A stretch of 64,000 nt of DNA from Murimonas intestini (GTDB lineage: Bacteria > Bacillota > Clostridia > Lachnospirales > Lachnospiraceae), in the NCBI RefSeq assembly GCF_024622195.1, contig NZ_JANKBI010000023.1, positions 27,626 to 91,625 on the forward strand. Direction: 5' to 3'. The notes beneath the pieces were generated by a model. That model was given only the letters and a program-made list of their open reading frames with translations. It was not told where the DNA came from and did no database searches. Both the position numbers and the translations under genes were made by a program. Shown here piece after piece: positions 7,190-16,100 of this stretch; positions within the stretch are counted from its first letter, which is position 1; every line of letters begins with the position of its first letter.

Positions 7190-9961
7190 TTAGACCACAA
7201 TTTTTACTGAGCTGCCCCTGGCTTTTTCTTTGCTCACTACTATCTGCCTGTCTATCCTCTCCTTCAGCTCCGAGACATGTGAAATAATGCCCACCAGACA
7301 ATTCCCCTCTGTCAGATGGCTCAGCACATTTAATGCCATCTCTAAAGACTCCTCATCCAGGCTTCCAAATCCCTCATCCACAAACATGGTATCCAGCTGT
7401 ATCCCTCCTGCCTGAGACTGTATCTCATCCGAAAGTCCCAGGGCAAGGGAGAGGGAGGCCTTAAATGATTCTCCGCCCGACAATGTCTTTACGCTGCGCA
7501 GTGTGCCATTATAGTGATCTACCACATCCAGCTCCAGTCCGCTCTGGCTCTTCAGATTGCCGGCCTCCTTTCTCCGCTTCAGTTCATACTGGCCTCCTGT
7601 CATCACCATGAGCCTTGTATTTGCCCTTGAGAGTATCCTCTCAAAATATACCATCTGGATATATGTCTCCAGCATTATACGCTCCTTGCCTGAGACTCCC
7701 CCGTTAGCAGTATCTGAAAGCGCCTTCATCCATCCTGCCCTCTTTTGGGCCTCCAGCAGCAGCTTTTCCCTGCCTGCGATGGCTTCGGCTACGCCGGTGT
7801 TTGTCCCAAGCCTTGTATATACCTCCCTGGCAGTCTCCTGCAGCCTCTCTTTCTCCTGAGATATTTCACTTTCTCTGTCTCTCAGCTGATCAGCGTCCTG
7901 CACCTCACCTTCCGTCTGCTGCCCCTTCAGTGCACTGATCTGTGCCTTAAGCTCGTTTATACGAATATTTTGGTTCTCATATTCACTCTTGGATTTCTCA
8001 AAAAGCCTGTCAAGCTCAGCTTTTTTCTGCTTTTGTTCCTCCAGTTTCTCCCTGGCTGCCTTCTCACTCTCGTAGTCCAGTGTCAGCAGCATTCTGGCGC
8101 GCTCTTCTTCCTTTGCTTTTTGCTCTGCCTCCAGGCCTGCGGCCAGCTTCTCAATCTCACCAGTCTCCTTCTGCTCCCTCTCTATCCGCGCCTCCAGCTC
8201 GGGTATCTCCTTCTCAAGCTCACTGCGCCTTTTCAATCCTGCCGCGAGAAGCTGTTCCTGCTTAGATATCTCTCCTTTAGAAGCAGACTGCCTATCAAGC
8301 AGAGCGCCTGCCCCGGCTCTGACTTCCCCCGGCTCCTCTCCCAGCTGCCAGGACGCTGCCAGCTCTGTAACTGTCCTGCGAAGTGTTTCTGCCCTTCCCT
8401 TAAGCTCACCTGCGGAGGCGCTCAGATCATATGCCTTTTTCTGGGCAGTATCCCTCTTCTTCTTTGCCTTTTCCAGCTGTTCCTGAGAAGGAATACTCCC
8501 CTCATGGGCCGCCGGTAACGGATGGGAGAGGGACCCGCAGACAGGGCAGGGCTCATTCTCTCTCAGATGGGCCGCCAGTACCCCTGCCTGTCCATCCAGA
8601 TATTCCTGCTCTAACTTGTCATATTCCATGCCTGTGGCTCTTGCTTTCCCGGCTTCTTCCATATATTTTTTCTGAAGCTCTCCCAGCTGTCCATAAAGCC
8701 CCTCAAGCTCCGTACATTTTTTTTGAAGCTCCCGAAGCCTGCCCTCTTCTTCCTGCAGGCGTTTGAGCTCGTGTTCCAGTTCTGCTTTCTTCATGGGGAT
8801 GTCCCCAAGCCCCGCAAGCTCTGCCCTGGACTTCTCCAGCTGCCTGGGCAGCCTCTCAAGAGATCTTTTCCTGTCTTCCCTCTGCTGCTCAAGATTTTTC
8901 AGCCTTGCTGCCGCCTGCCCGGCCTCCTTCTCTATCTTTTTAAGGATAAGATACTGCTGGATGCTCTCCTGGAGCCTTGTAACAGACAGTGAGAGCTCCT
9001 CCCTATGTCCTGCCATACTCTTTTGAGTCTCGTATGCCGCCAGTTTTTCTTCCAGCAGGGGCTTCTCCTTCTCCAACTGCCTCTCTTTTTCCTCTATGCC
9101 ATCTCTTATCTTTTTTTCCGCCAGAGCTTTTTCCAGCGCCCTGTGGATATCTGCCAGAGTTTTATCCAGCTCTTTTTCAGCCTTCTTATATTTCTCCCAG
9201 AGTGCAGAGTCCTCCCTTATCCTGCAGTCCAGAAACTCCCTTGCATCCTCCAGAACAGTGATATTCCCTGCTGATTTTATCCTGTCCAGCTTTTCCTGCT
9301 CTTCCTCTTCTGCAGTTCCTTTAATGCCGCCCACATACTGGAGAATGCTCCTGCACAGCTCTTCATATTCTTCCCGGGCCGCTGATGCATCTGCCTTCAG
9401 TCTTTCCTGAAGCCGCTGATAAGGACCTGTGTGGAAAAGCTCCCTGAATATTTCTCCTCTTTCCTTTGTGGTAGCCAGAAGGAGCTTCAGAAATTCATCC
9501 TGTGCTATCATGGCTATCTGCATAAACTGGCTTCTGTCTATACCCAGCAGCTTTTCCGTTTCTTTTGTCACATTCTTTGCTCCGGATACTACACGGCCGT
9601 CCGGAAAGGTCAGAAGGGCGTCCGCCTTCTGTGAAGTGAAGCCTCCTCCTTTTCTGGAAGGGCGCATGTACTCAGGATTCCTCCTGACCGTATATATCTT
9701 CTGGCTGTACAAAAATTCCATCTCCACAAATGTGGGCGTCTCAGGATCAGCGTATTTGCTCCTGAACATATCCGCCTCCCTGTTCGCTCCGCTGGCTTCA
9801 CCATACAGGGCAAATACAACAGCATCAAAGATCGTCGTCTTTCCGGCTCCTGTATCTCCGGAGATCAGATAGAGCCCTCTGTCTCCCAGCCTGTCCATAT
9901 CCACGGTTACTTCCCCTGCATATGGGCCAAACGCACAGATCGTCAATTTTAATGGCCTCAT
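7190..9961 (-). CDS. sbcC: Nuclease SbcCD subunit C (Rad50-like ATPase)
   Basis: The SMC-like ATPase half of the SbcCD nuclease, which opens hairpins and processes DNA ends. Walker A is GDTGAGKTT near residue 35. Long coiled coils flank the zinc hook CPVC (in NEPCPVCGSLSHPLPA, roughly mid-protein). The C-terminal lobe has the ABC signature LSGGESFKASL and Walker B MFVDEGFGSLD. Length is about 923, close to the family (about 1,000). I choose the ATG at 9961: GGGAGGA precedes it and it overlaps the sbcD stop as ATGA, so translation is coupled. An ATG 15 bases further upstream lies too close to that site. Confidence 0.95.
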   Translation of the reverse strand: MRPLKLTICAFGPYAGEVTVDMDRLGDRGLYLISGDTGAGKTTIFDAVVFALYGEASGANREADMFRSKYADPETPTFVEMEFLYSQKIYTVRRNPEYMRPSRKGGGFTSQKADALLTFPDGRVVSGAKNVTKETEKLLGIDRSQFMQIAMIAQDEFLKLLLATTKERGEIFRELFHTGPYQRLQERLKADASAAREEYEELCRSILQYVGGIKGTAEEEEQEKLDRIKSAGNITVLEDAREFLDCRIREDSALWEKYKKAEKELDKTLADIHRALEKALAEKKIRDGIEEKERQLEKEKPLLEEKLAAYETQKSMAGHREELSLSVTRLQESIQQYLILKKIEKEAGQAAARLKNLEQQREDRKRSLERLPRQLEKSRAELAGLGDIPMKKAELEHELKRLQEEEGRLRELQKKCTELEGLYGQLGELQKKYMEEAGKARATGMEYDKLEQEYLDGQAGVLAAHLRENEPCPVCGSLSHPLPAAHEGSIPSQEQLEKAKKKRDTAQKKAYDLSASAGELKGRAETLRRTVTELAASWQLGEEPGEVRAGAGALLDRQSASKGEISKQEQLLAAGLKRRSELEKEIPELEARIEREQKETGEIEKLAAGLEAEQKAKEEERARMLLTLDYESEKAAREKLEEQKQKKAELDRLFEKSKSEYENQNIRINELKAQISALKGQQTEGEVQDADQLRDRESEISQEKERLQETAREVYTRLGTNTGVAEAIAGREKLLLEAQKRAGWMKALSDTANGGVSGKERIMLETYIQMVYFERILSRANTRLMVMTGGQYELKRRKEAGNLKSQSGLELDVVDHYNGTLRSVKTLSGGESFKASLSLALGLSDEIQSQAGGIQLDTMFVDEGFGSLDEESLEMALNVLSHLTEGNCLVGIISHVSELKERIDRQIVVSKEKARGSSVKIVV

Positions 9962-11100
9962 CTTCCATCCTCCCATATATCTTCTATAAGCCTCTGCAGG
10001 TATTCCTTCTGCTCAGCCCCCATCTCCTGGTTATTCTGCAGCTCATACAGCTCTTCAAAAAACCCGGCCGGCGATTTATCTGTCCGGCCCTCATCTCCCG
10101 GCCCGCTTACAGACTGCATCTTCCTTGTTCTCATATTGTCATAGTCAAGCTTCATGATATTCGGATAGACTGAACGAAGTTTTCCTATGGCATCCAATAT
10201 CTCTTCCTCATCCGTCAGGGTGATATGAAGGTAATCGTCAACTGCCGTATCCTTATAATTCCGCCTGTCAGTCAGCTCTTCATAGCTTCCCCGGAGCTCT
10301 CTCATGTCATGCAGAGGGATGAGCTGCCTTGTGCTGATATTGATTTTTCCTTTGCCTTCTATCTCCGCCACTGTCACTGACTTTTCATGGGCTGCCTCTG
10401 AAAATGAATATTTCAGCGGGCTGCCGCAATAGCGCATATTTTCCCCTCCTGCCTGCTGAGGCCTGTGGATATGGCCTAAAGCCACATAGTCAAAATCTTT
10501 AAATACTGACGAATCAATATTATCAAGGCCTCCCACACTCACCTCTTCAGAGTCAGAGCGCCCTGCCCCCGTAATAAACTGGTGGGCCACAAGCACGTTG
10601 CATACACCAGGTTCCAGTTCCATGTTCCCCACAACTGTCTCAAGGGCCTTTTCATAAGAATCTATTTCCGTCTCCGGAAAATATCTCCTCACGTGGGCGG
10701 GCTTTAAAAACGGAAGAAGGTAGATACGCGCCTCTGTCCCGCCGTTAATCAGAGTTACGTATTCCACTGTGCCGTCATATACAGGCGCTATATGCACTCC
10801 CTTATCCCTCATCAGCCTGCAGCCAAACGAGAGCCGCTCCGGGCTGTCATGGTTTCCGCTTATTATAAATACGGGTGCGCTGCCGTCAGCCAGGTTTGTG
10901 AGAAACCTGTCAAAGAGCTGTACTGCCTCTGCCGGGGGAACAGGCTTGTCATACACGTCTCCTGCTATAATGACTCCGTCCGGTTTTTCCTCCCGGACAA
11001 TACCAAGTATCCTTTCAAGTATATATTCCTGATCCTCCAGCATTGAGAATTCATTGACTCGTTTTCCTAAATGCAGATCAGATAAATGTATCAGTTTCAA
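9958..11100 (-). CDS. sbcD: Nuclease SbcCD subunit D (Mre11-like)
   Basis: The Mn-dependent exonuclease/endonuclease subunit partnering SbcC. The metallophosphoesterase motifs are in order: LSDLHLG, IAGDVYDKPVPP, ISGNHDSPERL, VAHQFI and YVALGHIHRPQ. Length 380 is normal. The start codon is TTG (TTGAAACTG) with AAAGAGG six bases upstream. It is the first gene of an sbcD-sbcC operon that may continue into the amidohydrolase gene. Confidence 0.95.
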   Translation of the reverse strand: MKLIHLSDLHLGKRVNEFSMLEDQEYILERILGIVREEKPDGVIIAGDVYDKPVPPAEAVQLFDRFLTNLADGSAPVFIISGNHDSPERLSFGCRLMRDKGVHIAPVYDGTVEYVTLINGGTEARIYLLPFLKPAHVRRYFPETEIDSYEKALETVVGNMELEPGVCNVLVAHQFITGAGRSDSEEVSVGGLDNIDSSVFKDFDYVALGHIHRPQQAGGENMRYCGSPLKYSFSEAAHEKSVTVAEIEGKGKINISTRQLIPLHDMRELRGSYEELTDRRNYKDTAVDDYLHITLTDEEEILDAIGKLRSVYPNIMKLDYDNMRTRKMQSVSGPGDEGRTDKSPAGFFEELYELQNNQEMGAEQKEYLQRLIEDIWEDGR

Positions 11101-11205
11101 CTCAGACCTCTTTTCCGGAATCCCTCTGATTCCTTTTATTTAACCAAAATTCCCCAAAAACAGATTCTGGCGCTTCACCTTGTCTGTCCTTGAGGAATCC
11201 TTATG

Positions 11206-12534
11206 TTACTTCAGAAGCTTCTTTGTCCAGTGTATGTAGAATGGGATCAGGGGAACCAGGGCAAAGATCCATGCCAGGGGCTCTCCCAGGCAGATACCCA
11301 AAAATCCGATCCGGGGAGCCAGTACCGCGGAGCTGATAGTCCTGGCAAGCAATTCTCCCACTCCTCCAAGCATGGGCACAAATCCATTTCCCATCCCCTG
11401 CAGGGCATTCCTGTAAAGGAAAATAGCGCTCAGGAACGGGTAGAAAAACGGTACCAGATGAAAATACTGGCTGCTGGCATCAAGTATCTCCTTTGTCATA
11501 TCTGAACTGAAGATCTGTACAAGATAATATCCGGCGAAATAGAGGAACAGCATTGCCACGCCGCTGAATATGAGCGCGGCTATCTGACAGTCCCTGACTC
11601 CCTCACGTATACGCTTTACTTTGCCTGCCCCCATGTTCTGCCCTACATATGTAGAAAGCGCAGCGCCAAGGGAACTGAACATACTCATAAATATCCCCTG
11701 GATCTTGCTGGAAGCCGTAAATGCCGTTATGTAGACAGTTCCCAGCATATTCAGAGCTGACTGTATCAGGATATTTCCAATAGCAGTGATAGAAAACTGC
11801 AGGGCCATTGGAACTCCCAGACCCAGCAGACGCTTCATATACCGGCCTGATATAGCATCCTTTGGCCTGCTTTTCCAGAGCAGCGGGTACTTCTTTATAA
11901 TAAAGGCCAGACACAAAAGCCCTGCGAAGAGCTGTGAGACTACTGTTGCGACAGCGGCGCCCACAACTCCCATCTTAAGCCATGCCACGCACACCAGATC
12001 CAATCCCAGATTTCCCACCACAGAGATCCCCAGAAAGATCAGGGGAGTCTTTGAATCCCCCAGCGCCCTCTGGACACTGGAAAGGATGTTGTACAGAAAT
12101 GCCGCTCCTATCCCCCAGAAGGATATCCTTATATACTGGGTCACCTCTGCCTTCAGTTCCTGCGGCGTATTGACCACATCCACGATCCAGGGAAGTATGA
12201 TCTGAAGGACCGCCGTCATCCCTGCCGTCATCAGAATACACAGAAGCAGAGAATTCAGAAAATAATCTGATACTTTCTTCTCATCCCCGCTTCCGAAGCT
12301 CCTTGCCACCATGATTGAAAATCCACTCGTCAGTCCTCCGGCCCAGCCTATGACCATCGTAATGATACCGCCGCATGACCCAACTGCGGCCAGAGCATTT
12401 ACTCCCACGAACTGGCCCACTATCATAGTGTCTGTGATCTGATAAAACTGCTGCACTATGCTGCTGAGCATGATCGGCACTGCAAATGCAAGTATGAGCT
12501 TCACCGGGTTTCCTGTTGTCATATCTCGTGTCAT
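11206..12534 (-). CDS. MATE-family multidrug efflux transporter
   Basis: A polytopic membrane protein of about 442 residues with roughly twelve hydrophobic segments in two homologous halves, as in MATE (MatE PF01554) cation/drug antiporters. The N-terminus TGNPVKLILAFAVPIMLSSIVQQFYQ and the phrase YQITDTMIVGQFVG are typical of the DinF/NorM-like clostridial branch. It probably exports cationic drugs or metabolites using Na+ or H+. I start at the ATG at 12534 with GGGGGA 7 bases upstream, rather than a TTG at 12549 that overlaps that site. A hairpin with T run sits in its leader. Confidence 0.9.
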   Translation of the reverse strand: MTRDMTTGNPVKLILAFAVPIMLSSIVQQFYQITDTMIVGQFVGVNALAAVGSCGGIITMVIGWAGGLTSGFSIMVARSFGSGDEKKVSDYFLNSLLLCILMTAGMTAVLQIILPWIVDVVNTPQELKAEVTQYIRISFWGIGAAFLYNILSSVQRALGDSKTPLIFLGISVVGNLGLDLVCVAWLKMGVVGAAVATVVSQLFAGLLCLAFIIKKYPLLWKSRPKDAISGRYMKRLLGLGVPMALQFSITAIGNILIQSALNMLGTVYITAFTASSKIQGIFMSMFSSLGAALSTYVGQNMGAGKVKRIREGVRDCQIAALIFSGVAMLFLYFAGYYLVQIFSSDMTKEILDASSQYFHLVPFFYPFLSAIFLYRNALQGMGNGFVPMLGGVGELLARTISSAVLAPRIGFLGICLGEPLAWIFALVPLIPFYIHWTKKLLK

Positions 12535-12570
12535 TGTCTTGTCCCCCAAATGCTTAATATCTTTTCAGCG

Positions 12571-12596
12571 AAAAAGACCCTGTTAATCAGGGCCTT
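12571..12596 (-). terminator. Terminator-like hairpin between promoter and MATE gene
   Basis: Minus-strand AAGGCCCTG, loop ATTAA, CAGGGTCTT, running into TTTTT. It lies downstream of the likely MATE promoter, so it could be an attenuator. It could equally end the SDR transcript. Confidence 0.6.
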
Positions 12597-12615
12597 GATC
12601 TGCTATCCAGTATTA

Positions 12616-12644
12616 AGATTATCCTAAATTTCAGGATCAGTCAA
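12616..12644 (-). promoter_or_regulatory. Likely MATE promoter with dyad in the spacer
   Basis: TTGACT is followed at 17 bases by TAATCT (or at 15 by GATAAT). A 17-bp dyad with arms ATCCT/AGGAT around AAATTT (12621-12637) fills the space between the boxes, the usual position for a repressor of the MarR/TetR type. Confidence 0.45.
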
Positions 12645-12732
12645 GCGGGCTCACAAGCCTGAGATCACCAGATTCAGCAGGCGTGAAAATTTGTCTGCCC
12701 CATGTGAGAAATGTATGTCCTGCGGATCCATC

Positions 12733-13476
12733 TCAGCTCATAGCCGCCCCGTCAACCGAAAGGATCTCCCCAGTGATATAGCTGGCCATGTCACTTGCCA
12801 GGAACAGGAATGCATCTGCCACCTCTTCCGGCTCACCTATCCTCCTTAAAGGAATAGAATCCATGATCGGCTTGATCACCTGCTCAGGGAGGGCTGCCAC
12901 CATATCAGTACGTGTAACGCCCGGCGCTACCGCATTTACTCTGATATTATCTTTTCCAAGCTCCCGTGCAAGTGACCTGGTAAGACCGTTGACGGCAAAT
13001 TTGGAGGCCGGATAACCTGATCCTGCCGCCTGCCCGTACAGGCTTACCATTGAGCTTGTATTTATGATCACGCCCCCGCCCTGGGGTTTCATGATCCTGG
13101 CTGCTGCCTGGGAGGAGATAAACACTGAATTCAGGTTCAGATCAATAATATTTTTAAAATCCTCCGGCTTATAGTCATAAATGCTGTCTCTGGCTGAAAT
13201 GCCTGCGTTATTTACAAGTATATCAAGCCTGCCCCACTTCCCGATAACCTCATCAAATGCTGCAGTCACCTGCCCCGGATCTCCCAGATCCGGATAAAGC
13301 CCCATCACTTCATATTCTTTTCCTTCCTTTGACAGTTCTTCCAAAGCTTTGTCCACTGTCTCTTTTCTGGAACCGAAAAGAGCTACTTTTGCCCCATTTT
13401 CCAAAAACTTCTTTACGACTGCAAAACCAATTCCTCTAGTACCGCCTGTAACTATAGCTGTTTTATTCTTTAGCAT
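12733..13476 (-). CDS. Short-chain dehydrogenase/reductase (SDR)
   Basis: A classical SDR of 247 residues. The NAD(P)-binding motif is TGGTRGIG (9-16), then NNAGI (about 90-94), catalytic Ser in NTSSMVS (about 142), and YPASK (Tyr/Lys, about 155-159). The C-terminus ITGEILSVDGA is typical. It resembles both 3-oxoacyl-ACP reductases (FabG) and the bile-acid hydroxysteroid dehydrogenase BaiA, with which it shares blocks such as GGTRGIGFA, VIINT and GYPASK. Sequence alone does not decide the substrate, and no fatty-acid or bai genes are nearby. AGGAGG precedes the ATG. It has its own near-consensus promoter. Confidence 0.85.
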   Translation of the reverse strand: MLKNKTAIVTGGTRGIGFAVVKKFLENGAKVALFGSRKETVDKALEELSKEGKEYEVMGLYPDLGDPGQVTAAFDEVIGKWGRLDILVNNAGISARDSIYDYKPEDFKNIIDLNLNSVFISSQAAARIMKPQGGGVIINTSSMVSLYGQAAGSGYPASKFAVNGLTRSLARELGKDNIRVNAVAPGVTRTDMVAALPEQVIKPIMDSIPLRRIGEPEEVADAFLFLASDMASYITGEILSVDGAAMS

Positions 13477-13538
13477 ATGACAATCCTCCTGTGTTTATAT
13501 TAATAATAGTAATTATTATTATATTATTTCCTATCACT

Positions 13539-13566
13539 ATTATAACAATTATTACTATTCTGTCAA
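13539..13566 (-). promoter_or_regulatory. Consensus SigA promoter and repeated operator of the SDR gene
   Basis: TTGACA and TATAAT match the consensus exactly with a 16-base spacer. Two AT-rich sites of the form AATAGTAAT-n-ATTNTTA, in opposite orientation, overlap the spacer and lie downstream of the -10 (about 13501-13525). This is a layout expected for a repressed promoter. Confidence 0.7.
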
Positions 13567-13608
13567 TAGTTTTAAAAAAAATTCACAGGATATGCCATTT
13601 TTACCTTT

Positions 13609-14409
13609 TTATACAGACATGTCTTTTCTTTTAAAGATCACGATTCCGGCAGCTATCATCACCAGTCCCGCAGCGTACAGGATCACGCACTGTACCAGCG
13701 CCCCTGTATCACCTGCAATGATTCCGCGCGGGTCGAACAGTGTCAGCGGTGTGATATATTTCAGGTTCTCAAATTTATCTCCCACCTGTGATATCATCTG
13801 GATCAATATGGAAGCGATCACAATTCCCGCCCCTGTCCCGTATGACAGCCTTGATTCATTAAACAGGCAGGAGGCCAGGAAACAAACACCTCCAAAGAAC
13901 AGGTGCATTCCAAATAAAGCCACGTTTACGAGCAAAAACTTGCCCATATCCAATTCCCCCGGAAACATGATCTGGGATACCACGATGATCAGAACCGCCA
14001 CATATGCGATCAGTACAAAGATCCCTGCCGCCATGGCCAGCGCCTGTGTCACCGCTATCTTAGTTCTTTTATTTGGCGTAGCCAGCAGATATGCCATAGA
14101 ACCCTGATCTACATATCTGGCCACCAGACGGTTGGCGAGTATGATGATGAATACCCCCGGAAAAGCCACAAGCAGTATGCCATATAGATACCCCACCACA
14201 AACTCCAGCAGTGTTGTTCCCACATTGAGCATCCCTGCTGCCGCAAAAATCTCCGGCATACTCTCTGCCATAGACTTCAGCCCGTCGCCCATTCCCGGAC
14301 CGTACATGGCTACAATCATGGCAGAGTACATAGTCAGCACTCCCATGAAAATAATCAGAAGAATATAATTTGCCCTGATCTCCCTTTTAAATAATGTTCC
14401 GCTAATCAT
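13609..14409 (-). CDS. ABC-2 type transporter permease
   Basis: Membrane subunit of an ABC-2 exporter, with about six hydrophobic segments (ILLIIFMGVLTMYSAMIV, GVFIIILANRLV, VLIAYVAVLIIVV, ILYAAGLVMIAAGIVIF among them). I start at the ATG at 14409 (MISGTLFKREIRANY) because GGAGGTG lies just upstream. It overlaps the ATPase stop by 8 bases, so the two are translationally coupled. It is the third gene of the TetR-ATPase-permease operon and probably exports a drug, peptide or lipid, though the substrate is not identifiable. Confidence 0.85.
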   Translation of the reverse strand: MISGTLFKREIRANYILLIIFMGVLTMYSAMIVAMYGPGMGDGLKSMAESMPEIFAAAGMLNVGTTLLEFVVGYLYGILLVAFPGVFIIILANRLVARYVDQGSMAYLLATPNKRTKIAVTQALAMAAGIFVLIAYVAVLIIVVSQIMFPGELDMGKFLLVNVALFGMHLFFGGVCFLASCLFNESRLSYGTGAGIVIASILIQMISQVGDKFENLKYITPLTLFDPRGIIAGDTGALVQCVILYAAGLVMIAAGIVIFKRKDMSV

Positions 14410-15289
14410 TGCTGCCACCTCCATAAAAATGCATGAACAGCTCTTCCAGGCTGGCAGTATGTACATCCATATCCACCACTGTAAACTGTGAGGCCTGCTT
14501 TAACAGCCCGTCCATACTTCCTTTTACCTTTGCTGTAACTGTCTTCTTTTTGACCAGGGCACCCGGCACCAGAGCGGCCAGCCTGGCAGCGCTGTCCTCA
14601 GAATCCAGCCTGAATTCCACTGTCTTGCTCTTGCCTGAGCGCAGCTTCTCTATGTCCTCCACAGCCATCAGCCTGCCGTCTTTTATAATGGCAGCCCTGT
14701 CGCATGTCCTCTCCACTTCCTCAAATATGTGGGATGACATGAGTATAGTCTTGCCTCTCTGCTTTTCCTCCATTATAAGCTCTATGAACTTGTTCTGCAT
14801 CAGAGGGTCAAGGCCGCTTGTGGGCTCATCCAGTATGAGTATATCCGGGTCCTGCATAAACGCGCAGACAATACCTATCTTCTGCTTCATTCCCTTGGAC
14901 ATCTTCTTGATCTTGCCGGATGCATTCAGCTCAAACATCTTTTTCAGCTCCTCCATCCTCTTCAGATCCTTAAGCCCCTTCATATTGGCCACAAAACGTA
15001 TAAAACTGTCCCCCGTCATGCTGTCTATAAATGCGATCTCCCCAGGCAGATATCCCAGATTCTTCTGGATATCCTTTGCTTCAGAAAAGCAGTCCATCCC
15101 CGAAATCGTAAGGCTTCCCTTATCAGGCTTTGTAAATCCCATCAGCTGGCGGATGGTCGTTGTCTTTCCCGCACCGTTTGGCCCCAGAAACCCCAGTATC
15201 TCGCCCTTTCTCACATTGAAGCTCACATCAAAGACACCCTTCTGGTTTCCATAGTCCTTTGTGATGTCATGTATCTCTATTACATTCAT
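14402..15289 (-). CDS. ABC transporter ATP-binding protein
   Basis: A 295-residue ATPase for the adjacent permease. It has Walker A GPNGAGKTTT (about 36-45), Q-loop region LGYLPGEIAFIDSM, signature MSKGMKQKIGIVCAF (variant of LSGGQ: SKGMKQK), Walker B ILILDEPTSGLDP and switch SSHIFEEVER. The C-terminal extension after 220 is typical of ABC-2 drug and lantibiotic exporters. AAGGAGGAA precedes the ATG. The start overlaps the TetR gene by 23 bases. Confidence 0.92.
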   Translation of the reverse strand: MNVIEIHDITKDYGNQKGVFDVSFNVRKGEILGFLGPNGAGKTTTIRQLMGFTKPDKGSLTISGMDCFSEAKDIQKNLGYLPGEIAFIDSMTGDSFIRFVANMKGLKDLKRMEELKKMFELNASGKIKKMSKGMKQKIGIVCAFMQDPDILILDEPTSGLDPLMQNKFIELIMEEKQRGKTILMSSHIFEEVERTCDRAAIIKDGRLMAVEDIEKLRSGKSKTVEFRLDSEDSAARLAALVPGALVKKKTVTAKVKGSMDGLLKQASQFTVVDMDVHTASLEELFMHFYGGGSND

Positions 15290-15908
15290 GTAAATATTCC
15301 TCCTTATACATCATGGTGCGCAGCATCTCCATCCACTCTTCAAACTCCTTCATCATCTGCTCCAGATCCAGTGCATCCTCCTTCATCCTCTTAGAATGAA
15401 TATAGCCGTCTGACATCCAGTTCATCATCTGATAGACCTTTTGGGCACTGACTCCATCCTTGAATTTCGAACAGTCAATACCTGCAAAATAACTTTCAGC
15501 GGCATTATCTGTAAGCTCCGTATTCATGCTGTTTAACTGTGAACTCACTGCCTCTTCCTTTGAGTAAAAGCAGCGCACGCAGAAATCCAGGATATGGGGA
15601 TTCTTTTTTAAGATTCTCACCTTACACAATGCCCCATATCTAATCCGCTCAAACAGGTCCGTGATCTTCCAGAAATCCTTATCCAGAATCTGACTTTTCA
15701 TAACATTTGCCGTATAATCATAGAGATACAAATACAGATCCCTTTTATTGTGGAAATAATAAAACAGACTGCCCTTGGAAATGCCTGCCCTGGCAGCAAT
15801 ATCATCTGTATTTGCCTGCTTATACTCATTTTTAGAAAAAACTTCCATAGCTGCATTGATGATACACGTCTGCTTTTCAACAGGCAGCTCATGAAACTTC
15901 TCGTACAT
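15267..15908 (-). CDS. TetR-family regulator of the ABC exporter operon
   Basis: TetR N-terminal helix-turn-helix: TDDIAARAGISKGSLFYYFHNKRDLYLYLYDY (about 30-60), with a divergent C-terminal ligand/dimer domain. The real start is the ATG at 15908 (MYEKFHELP) with AAAGGAAGG upstream, not one 13 codons earlier. It is the first gene of the TetR-ATPase-permease operon, so it probably represses its own exporter until a substrate binds. A weak promoter (TTGTAA-16-TATTTT) with TAGTCAA/TTGGTACTA half-sites lies at about 15940-15995. Confidence 0.88.
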   Translation of the reverse strand: MYEKFHELPVEKQTCIINAAMEVFSKNEYKQANTDDIAARAGISKGSLFYYFHNKRDLYLYLYDYTANVMKSQILDKDFWKITDLFERIRYGALCKVRILKKNPHILDFCVRCFYSKEEAVSSQLNSMNTELTDNAAESYFAGIDCSKFKDGVSAQKVYQMMNWMSDGYIHSKRMKEDALDLEQMMKEFEEWMEMLRTMMYKEEYLHECNRDT

Positions 15909-16036
15909 ATTTCCTTCCTTTCTGCCAGGATGACAAGTGCACATCATGATCCTGATATTAGTACCAAAATATCACATTGACTATTTTTTACAACCCCCAA
16001 TAATAAAAATATTCTGCTGACGCCTTTTCACAAATA

Positions 16037-16058
16037 CAGCCGGCTGTTGGGCCGGCCG
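16037..16058 (-). terminator. GC-rich hairpin after the c-di-GMP signalling gene
   Basis: CGGCCGGC / GCCGGCTG forms 8 pairs around CCAACA. The following TATTTG is a poor T run, so the call is tentative. Confidence 0.4.
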
Positions 16059-16100
16059 CATGTGCATGCAGATCATCTCATGAACAGTCTTAAAACTTCT

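Noticed and set aside
8080..9872. Many + strand frames opposite sbcC
   Set aside because: They are antisense to a conserved coiled-coil gene. Their Ser/Leu/Pro/Cys-rich products are typical mirror images of Glu/Lys/Gln-rich coding sequence.
12733..13476. Calling the SDR a bile-acid dehydrogenase (BaiA)
   Set aside because: Shared blocks are general SDR features and no other bai gene is present, so the substrate is left open.
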